Assembly: GCA_029204225.1 (NCBI GenBank)
Contig: CM055101.1
Span: forward strand, 1,351,844-1,415,843
Direction of reading: 5' to 3'
Length of the DNA stretch: 64,000 bases
Source: Diphasiastrum complanatum
Lineage: Eukaryota > Streptophyta > Lycopodiopsida > Lycopodiales > Lycopodiaceae
Numbering within the stretch: position 1 is the first letter of the stretch; the number at the start of each line of letters is the position of its first letter. Under the pieces are notes generated by a model. That model saw only the letters and a program-made list of their open reading frames with translations. It had not been told where the DNA came from and ran no database searches. Made by a program: the position numbers and the translations under genes. Positions 57,651-64,000 of the stretch are shown here, piece by piece.

Positions 57651-58018
57651 TTTTCACATGTCCTCATTCTCAGATTGAGCAGGTCCTCCAAATGTAGATG
57701 AATTGTTGTAACGTGCTCCTTCCAAAAATCTATAAAAGTTTGAATATGAAAATTTGGGACTGCCCAAATGGATACAACATCGTTGTTGTAATCTATACAA
57801 AAATTCGCACTCGATGTTGAAAAAAAAATGACCAATCTCTATTGTTGCATCGATCATCAATTGTTTTTTTGGGGTACATCTTTGCTTGTCGATGTCCCAG
57901 CTGCTTCAGTTTGTATGTGAACAAAGTTATAACATGAATTGCATCAGAAGAATCACTTGATGCAGCAGAACTTTTCCTCTTGAGCATATGTAAAGAGGGT
58001 ACATCTTTTTTTTTGCAG

Positions 58019-58794
58019 CTGTTTTGGATCTACCGGAGAAGGTTGTTTTTCCATTAAAATGCTTTAGTACTCTGATGGATGAGACAGTGCGACTTATGAA
58101 TGTTTATAAAGCTTTGATGACGGGTATTTCCAGATTGCGAATTTATGGGCGGGTAGTCCATATAGCTGTTGAAGCTCTTCAAGCAGGTGGGCATGATTAT
58201 GATACCATAGTTCAGGCTCTAAATCATTGCCGACAAGAGATGCCCAGAATACATCAAGCAAACAAGCAACTTGTTGATATGAAACTTGAGGCAGAGGAGG
58301 AGCTTTGGAATTTTGGTAGCAGATATGCAAAGCAATTTCATCCTTGCGCAGTAATTTACCCCATGAAGAGCATAATTTCTTTTGTTTCAATGATTCTTCT
58401 GTTTGGACTCCTTCACATGGATAGTTCTTACTCCGCTAAACTGATTGCGATTTGTTCGACGGGCGAATGGGCTAAATCTACGTCTAATTCACATCAAAGG
58501 CTTATCGAACAAATTGGCTTGCGGTTCAGTGAGGAAACGAAAGAGAAAATCCTTCTAAGAGAATTTGGAAACATGCAAGCTCATGTGGATAATTTTTTCA
58601 TTGAATTTCCGTCATTTGGAGAACAGGTTCTGCGCTCGTTCGAATTGCGAATGTCAGATGTTACGGAGCTCCGGCAAAGCTTAAACAGTCTGAACTGTGG
58701 TTTGGAAAGTTTGGAGTGCACCGTAGGTGATCTTTTTGATGACATAGTAGCGGGTAGGACAAAACTCATTTCTGCAGTACCGAAAGTTTGTTGA
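58019..58794 (+). CDS. Possible BYPASS1/ROH1-like protein, terminal exon
   Basis: A strong 3' splice site (TTTTTTTTTTGCAG, ending 58018) opens a 776-bp exon with an uninterrupted frame to the TGA at 58792-58794 (about 258 residues). No start codon is needed at the exon edge; the first in-frame ATG is 58075. Helical segments (LMDETVRLMNVYKALMTGIS; HCRQEMPRIHQANKQLVDMK) surround one hydrophobic stretch (SIISFVSMILLFGLLHM, about 58370-58420). The C-terminal pattern GLESLECTVGDLFDDIVAGR, then TKLISAV, resembles the end of the plant BYPASS1/ROH1 and UPF0496 families. These are plant-specific helical proteins linked to root-to-shoot signalling or exocytosis. This is the only candidate host gene in the window. 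Upstream exons were not found, and the upstream 400 bp is transposon-derived, so it could be a truncated gene copy. Confidence 0.5.
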
Positions 58795-59029
58795 GTGATT
58801 CTTCCCTAATTGCACATCTAGAATGACTATTGCAAGATTCTTTACTAGCTGGATGTTGAGGAGTAACATGGCATCAAATTAACTGACAAAAATAGAACAT
58901 CTTTTATCGTTGTTTATGTTCTTGAAAGGCAAGATAATTGAGGTCTGCAATTTACTTGCTAGAGAAAATTGTAATTGTGATTGCTCTGTCTCAATTGCTC
59001 GTGGCCTTTACTATGGCTTCTTTGTAGTA
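58795..59029. other. 3' flank of the candidate gene
   Basis: AT-rich, consistent with a 3' untranslated region. No strong polyadenylation signal was identified. Confidence 0.4.
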
Positions 59030-59452
59030 TTACCATTGCGTCAGCATTTTGCTTAGAATATATCTGAACGGGCACAAAGTTTTACAAGCCAAAAAGATAA
59101 GTTAATTCGTTAAGTGTCTTTCAACCAAAAAGAGCATGAACAATGCAATTTATTAATTACAAAAAAAAAAAAATTCATCACTACGAGCTATAGGCATATG
59201 ATCATCAATTGCAAGTGTTTAAGGCAGAAGTTCAATAAACTCAAATTTGTGATTGCTTCCTTGGGATACAATTCATGAAAGGACAAACTGTTGGAATTGA
59301 AATCTTAAGTGTCCTACAATGGCAGAAATCTATCAATATAGTACGTTTCAATGTTTACAATGTACACACATCCTTGTCATAATTACACTATGTCATTTAT
59401 GTGCTGCGCAATGTCACAAATGTCGGGACTTGGTCCCATCGATGGCAACCTT
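59030..59452 (+). repeat. Family M LTR start and its upstream segment
   Basis: Inverted copy of 19850-20275. The LTR starts TGTTGGAATTG at 59289, preceded by purine-rich ATGAAAGGACAAA. It is cut at about 59452, where a copia gag fragment in the other orientation starts. Confidence 0.75.
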
Positions 59453-59995
59453 GCCATGTTTTGACTCCACAATAGAAGCATTTAAGCTTAGATTTATCTT
59501 TCTTCTTGCCAACAAAAGTAGAAGGCTCACCTTGAGATTGTCCTTTAGATCACTTGCCTTTGCTCTTGCCCTTGAACTTGCCCTTTGAGAACATAACCTC
59601 CTCCTTTCCAGGTTGAGATGTGGAAGTGGATCCATCTCTTGATAGAAGCCTAAACTCCTTATTCACCAAGATTTATTGCATGTCCACAATACTTGGCAAT
59701 GTCTTTTGAATAGCAAAACTTTGAGCAAGATTAGCATGATCATCCAACAAGCCATTGAAAACTACTTGAACAAGTTCTATCTCCTTAAGTCTTTCATCAA
59801 TACATGCTAACTCGTCATTGAATGCTTTAACCCTCAAAACAAAAGCATAAGCACTTTCATCCTTATTTTGAAAACTTGAAAAGATTTGACTCCTAAGGGT
59901 TAGAACCCTTGATGTAAACTCGGACTCATAAACCTTCTTTAGAGATTCCCAAGCCTTACTAGATGTAGTGCACTTACCAACTTCCTTGAGAAGTT
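59453..59995 (-). pseudogene. Ty1/copia Gag fragment (UBN2-type)
   Basis: The minus-strand sequence parallels the gag at 11440-11980: the block around CTTCCTTGAGAAGTTCA (about 59978), CAAGCTTCC/CCAAGCCTTACTAG, and the segment ending at TGGCAATGTCTTTTGAAT (59692). It then extends further 3' into a basic linker and a zinc-knuckle remnant (KCFYCG) near 59480. Several stops. It is joined at about 60000 to repeat X. Confidence 0.8.
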
Positions 59996-60044
59996 CAATT
60001 TGTCACATTCGTGTTGATCACATGAAGAGCTTTTTTGGTCTTCA

Positions 60045-60472
60045 AATTGAGAATAGCGTTATGCTCAAAGAAAGTCGATCAACACATTCACCAGACTTTC
60101 AGAATGAGGACTATACAGCACCAATATTCCATGGCTTGAAATTGACTGGCTATTTTATGAACCCGATATGCGAACCATTTCAGTTTGATTTGGGAGCTTT
60201 AGTGAATGATTTTATTTTTGACAACAATCTAATGGAGTATGAGGTATTCAACATGGATACTACTAGCAATGAAGAGATTTCATTATTCCATAGAAATCCA
60301 ACTCATATCAATACTCGGATTCTTGTTCAATGCCTCGTGGATCCATTTCACAAGAGCTTAAAGTGGCTTCTATTGGAGACTCTTATTCCTATGGATTCTC
60401 TTCAACTCAATGGCCAATATCTAATTCACGTGCATATTCAGAATGTATTAACAAGAATAATGATTGGGAATA
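60045..60472 (+). repeat. Unidentified repeat X (unoccupied copy)
   Basis: Paralogous to 14076-14211 plus 15467-15620 and open throughout in one plus-strand frame (SPDFQNEDYTAPIFHGLKLT; EYEVFNMDTTSNEEISLFHR; NPTHINTRILVQCLVDPF). The frame starts upstream in unrelated gag DNA and ends in the LTR, so those ends are not natural. Function unknown. The single GGGAG at about 60196-60200 marks the site occupied by the solo LTR in the other copy. Confidence 0.65.
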
Positions 60473-60939
60473 TGTTACAACTCCCTAGGATCATCGAATG
60501 CCTTAAAGGTTCCGCACACCCCATACCAGTGATGATCCACCGGAACTGCCCATCCGTAGGGTCACAATAGACCCACCCCCATGCATTGGAGCAATCGACA
60601 TAATCATGCCCGGTCAAGCCTCCTACGATAACTATGATAACTAGCATCCCATACCCACTATGCTCTCCCTAGCACACATCTCCTAGCCTAAAGATACATC
60701 CTGGCTCATGCACGTGCTCTCCATCCACCAACTCCCGCGTAGATTGAGTGAATGGAAAGAGAAAAAGCCCACCACTATCTAGGCATAGCACAGTGGGTCC
60801 CTTCAAGCACGGTCTTGCCGGCGACACGTGACCACCTAGGATGGTGATGCGTGGCACCCAAACATGTTGGAAACTCCAGTCTTGCATCATGCTCCTTGCG
60901 AGGTTGTCACGGAAGGGCGTACCGTTATGGTATATAACA
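60473..60939 (-). repeat. Chromovirus 3' LTR (467 bp)
   Basis: The ends are TGTTACAACTCC (60473) and GGTATATAACA (60939), an inverted TGTTA/TAACA pair. On the minus strand it directly follows the polypurine tract GGGTGGGGGGGAA (60953-60940), which in turn follows the end of the polyprotein, so this is the 3' LTR of the element at 60940-62340. Confidence 0.87.
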
Positions 60940-62340
60940 TTCCCCCCCACCCATAAAAACTTCCTTCTTTGGGAAAGAACCAGGGAATCTAAGTCTTAAA
61001 TCATCCTCTTTCTCCCAGGTGTCCTCATCATCTAACTTACCTTTCCATGGAATCAGATGTTCAGAAATCAAACGATTTCTCAGTTGATGTCATCAAGTAT
61101 CCACGATCCTTTCAGGTTCATGGGGTACAAAAGCAATCAAATCCTCCAATAGAATTAGATTATTTGTGGTATTAGGTCATCTTTCCCACCAAGTTCCTTT
61201 AATGACTAACATGGAATACAAGATGAACTTTATTTCCAATACGGAGTTCTAGTCTATAAGCAGCCCTACCAATCTTGTTAAGAACTTTGAAAAGACCGCT
61301 GAAACGTGGAGATAACTTCGGACATTTTCCCGTTCGAAGTGTCTTAAAGTCCTTGGGGATTCTAAGATACACCCAATCACCGATATCAAACTCTCGAGGA
61401 ACGCGACTTCGGTTGGCATAGAACTAGTTCTATCTTGAGTCGATCTAATGCTTTCTCTAGCCACCTGCAACATTTCCTACATATCATGCACGAAATCTGC
61501 TGCAGCTTGAACCTTGAGACCTTCGAGTCCAACGGAGATAGGGGAACGATGCTAAAAGCCGTACAAGAGCATAAAAGAACTAAAACCAGTGGCAGAATGC
61601 TTCATACTATTGTATGCGAACTCAACCATTGGAAGATACTTTTCCCAATCTGATTGTTGCCTGGATACATATGCGCAGAGCATATCTTCCATCCACTGGT
61701 TGACACGTTCGGTCTGACCATCGGTTTCTAGGTGATCCATAAATGATAGACGTAAAGCAGTTTCTAGTCTTTCAAGGACTGCCTGCCAAAAGTTGACAGT
61801 GAACTTGGAATCCTGTTCATTAACGATATTGTTCAGCAAACCATACAAACTGAACACCTTTTCAATGAAGAGTTGAGCAAGTTCAGAAGCTTTGATAGTA
61901 GTTTTGTTGGAATCAACTGCGCCATTTTGGTTAGCCCGTGAACTACTACCCAAATAGCATCGTGACCCTTCTCTGACTTGGGAATTTTCTCTTAACAAGG
62001 TCAAGTGTCCTCTGTATACCAAGCAGGGTGTCCCACGCTGGGGCTATCGTGGCACTTGTGCAGGATTTGGGCCCTAATATCCACGATATCTAGCACACAA
62101 AATTTTTCTCTACGGAAAAGCAAACTATTTCTAATGAAATAATTATCAAGTATCTTCTCTTCGCGAGATTTCTTGGAATCCTGCTTTCCTAGATTTTCTC
62201 TCAAAATAGAGCTTCTTGCCAGGACATCTTGCCAAATATGACCAAAACAATCATCAGTCTGACAAAGATCTCGTAGAGAAAGATACAACTCGGTTTGGAA
62301 CTCAACAAGGCATAACTGATTAGCTTCTCCAATCCGGCTC
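60940..62340 (-). pseudogene. Ty3/gypsy chromovirus integrase with chromodomain
   Basis: Read right to left: the zinc region (ILHKCHDSPSVGHP near 62080-62040, a degenerate HHCC); the core with ASELAQLFIEKVFSLYG and VNEQDSKFTVNFWQAV (about 61830-61785, second Asp), ETDGQTERVNQWMEDML (about 61730-61680, Glu); then YVSRQQSDWEKYLPMVEFAY. The GPY/F-type C-terminus FERENVRSYLHVSAVFSKF is shifted in frame at about 61345-61290. The tail LRNRLISEHLIPWKGKLDDE, then DTWEKEDDL (about 61090-61010), is a chromodomain-like sequence, which in chromoviruses targets integration to particular chromatin. The first core Asp region is damaged. RT and RNase H are missing; the right end joins other DNA at about 62340. 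Confidence 0.88.
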
Positions 62341-63059
62341 TTTCCAATGATGCATGCTGGCTCTTCCCAATGATTTAGGATTCTAGGCTATGTTTTGGTC
62401 AAAATTGTTTGGTTTTTCATGTTTTTTGGCACAAACTAGATAGTAAGAACCATAATCCAGCAAGATCAGACCAATTAGATGGTTATAATTCTATAAATTG
62501 GTTTGCATGTGTTAGAGAAAGAGTTGTATGTCATGAATTTCCACTTTATTGTGATGAAAAAATCGAAAAATAGCAAAAATCATCATTTTTGCTTGTTTTT
62601 CATAAAGTTGGATAGTAGGTGGCTATAAAACACCGTGTAGACCTTGTAAATAGGTATACCAAAGTCTTTTGAAGCTTTACCTGAAGTTAGATGCATTGTT
62701 ACTAATGTTACTAACCCACTGTGAAACTGGCATGCAAAGCACACTACATTAGTTACAAACGTCATTACAGAATTGTTTTACGTAAACTTCAGTTTTATGG
62801 AAATTGTCATCCATTAACACTGATTTGTGACCCAACTGTCAAAGCACATGCGTATGACCACTCAAATCAATTGTAAATCTCTCATGCATGTCAGAATCAC
62901 TTTGAGAATCAACATGCAACTAATCCATGCAAGCACAATACTACAAATTAGGGGAATGACTGGCATGCAATCAGAACAATTTCAAATTTTGCCAATTTTA
63001 CTCACAAAATTGCAAAACTTTAGATGATCATAACTTTGGCCATAGGACACCAAATTGGG
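62341..63059. other. Spacer, no gene seen
   Basis: No domain is recognised. A faint relation to other noncoding repeats is possible but not demonstrable by eye. Confidence 0.4.
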
Positions 63060-63260
63060 TGCTGTAAAGCTTAGTACAGAGGGAGACCAAGTGAATAAGA
63101 TGCTTGCTAAACAGATGTTGTCTTCCGAACTTGACATGACCGATCTGGGCGAAGCTTACTTCTGTTTGGGCATTCAAATCCACTGAGACAGAGCGAGAAG
63201 GCTCATCTTTATCACTCAGCAACGGTATCTTCACAATACCCTTATCAGATACAATCTGAT
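63060..63260 (+). pseudogene. Ty1/copia reverse transcriptase fragment
   Basis: The plus strand reads NKMLAKQMLSSELDMTDLGE, then AYFCLGIQIH, a TGA, then RARRLIFITQQRYLHNTLI, the stretch between the RT catalytic core and RNase H (usually MKDLG...YFLGIQI). It is too short to contain the YVDD catalytic motif. A family K LTR lies 80 bp downstream, so this is the eroded 3' end of a family K copia element with RNase H deleted. Confidence 0.85.
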
Positions 63261-63339
63261 CAATTGTAAACTAGCTCACTCACCAAAGAATTCAGGCTTG
63301 CGATTATTGAAGGGCCAATGCCAAGAAGTGGTTATGGAA

Positions 63340-63530
63340 CTTAAGACGGTTATTTCATATTTAGAACATCTACGAGGCTATATAAAGAGCATTTGTTCTC
63401 GCATATTTCTATGAAATGGAATGAAGTGAAGTTAGTGAGTTAGTCTATTCTCATTTTATTGATGTGAATGATTTACTCTGTCTATGCTATTTTCAAGATT
63501 ATACTTATGAAGATTTGCTCATATAGTAGA
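63340..63530 (+). repeat. Copia LTR fragment (family K), sense orientation
   Basis: This is the reverse complement of parts of 7440-7600 and 57300-57420, including TATATAAAGAGCATTTGTTCT near 63380 and GTTAGTGAGTTAGTCTATTC at 63430. It runs into DNA without recognisable features (63530-64000). Confidence 0.75.
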
Positions 63531-64000
63531 ATCTCTTTATTCTTGTTTAAGTTCTTATTGTTATATAATGCAATGAATGCTTGTCTGATGAGAGGGGAAG
63601 TAATGCTTGTTACCATAATTCAAATACAAGTGACAAGTCTGAAATCGTAGTACATACATAAACGATGAATGGCATGTAGTTCCAACTTCTATAATTCCAT
63701 TATCCAAATTTCATAAAAGCAAATCACAAATTGTTATAATATCTATCAGTCTGCAACGTGTAAACAACCTAAAAGAGAAATCCTAAATTCTTCATAGAAA
63801 CGCCTGAGGAGATAGGGATGAATCATGATACCTAAAGGCCAACTAGTGATGTCTAGCATAGCCTCCTACTAGTCACCCATGATGTAGTGTAGGCTCTAGC
63901 TCAAGACCCTCATCCTCATCTTGTTGACATATTTGCTTTTCTTTGAAAGACAAATAGCACTTTGGCATGCGGTGCAACTTGAAAATGTGATGCATAGTCT

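Noticed and set aside
59968-60570. A 200-codon gene
   Set aside because: The frame starts in copia gag DNA, crosses repeat X and ends in the chromovirus LTR, so it is a chance fusion.

Overview
The window is repeat-dominated nuclear DNA of a land plant. The evidence is the mix of Ty1/copia, Ty3/gypsy chromovirus, RLE-type LINE, hAT and CACTA/TNP2 elements, copia primer-binding sites of plant type (TGGTATCAGAGC), GT-AG introns, plant-type CCCTAAA repeats, and one exon resembling the plant BYPASS1/ROH1 family. The sequence is AT-rich with long GA, GT and CT microsatellites. I cannot name the species. Almost nothing here is an ordinary gene; the window is a record of insertion, nesting, deletion and inversion.

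Layout. 1-1270: 3' end of a copia element (RNase H, polypurine tract, LTR) sitting against an RLE-type LINE fragment (1271-2340). 2769-5815: a decayed hAT transposase with readable exon-intron structure. 5890-7330: telomere-like and other tandem repeats. 7440-9300: copia LTR fragment and chromovirus (gypsy) RNase H/integrase remnant. 9836-14075: three copia pieces in alternating orientation. 14076-15840: an unidentified repeat split by a 1,245-bp GGCGCC-rich solo LTR. 16390-20275: gypsy protease scrap and several copia-type LTRs. 22050-23600: doubled plant-transposase fragments. 24959-26674: the longest open copia gag-protease-integrase frame.

28700-37430: a CACTA (TNP2) region with two opposed N-terminal copies, a GA/GT-rich tandem array of about 530-bp units between them, a perfect 22-bp hairpin, and an in-place inversion of the TNP2 C-terminal half. 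38090-42030: a gypsy element (integrase) on the minus strand followed by a coiled-coil accessory ORF. 42756-43130: a decayed histone H3-like coding sequence. 44047-47910: a copia element split by a nested LTR element with a perfect 5-bp target duplication. 47917-54150: a second CACTA/TNP2 copy folded into a 1-kb inverted repeat around a second copy of the accessory ORF.

54400-64000: an unidentified coiled-coil element with a probable LTR, copia gag and LTR scraps, the BYPASS1-like exon (58019-58794), a copia gag fragment, a chromovirus integrase with chromodomain and LTR (60473-62340), and a copia RT/LTR scrap at the end.

The best leads are the histone H3-like sequence, the accessory ORF present twice with the same in-frame stop, and the hairpin at 31208-31268. 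Nearly all coding features carry stops or frameshifts, so I label them pseudogenes.
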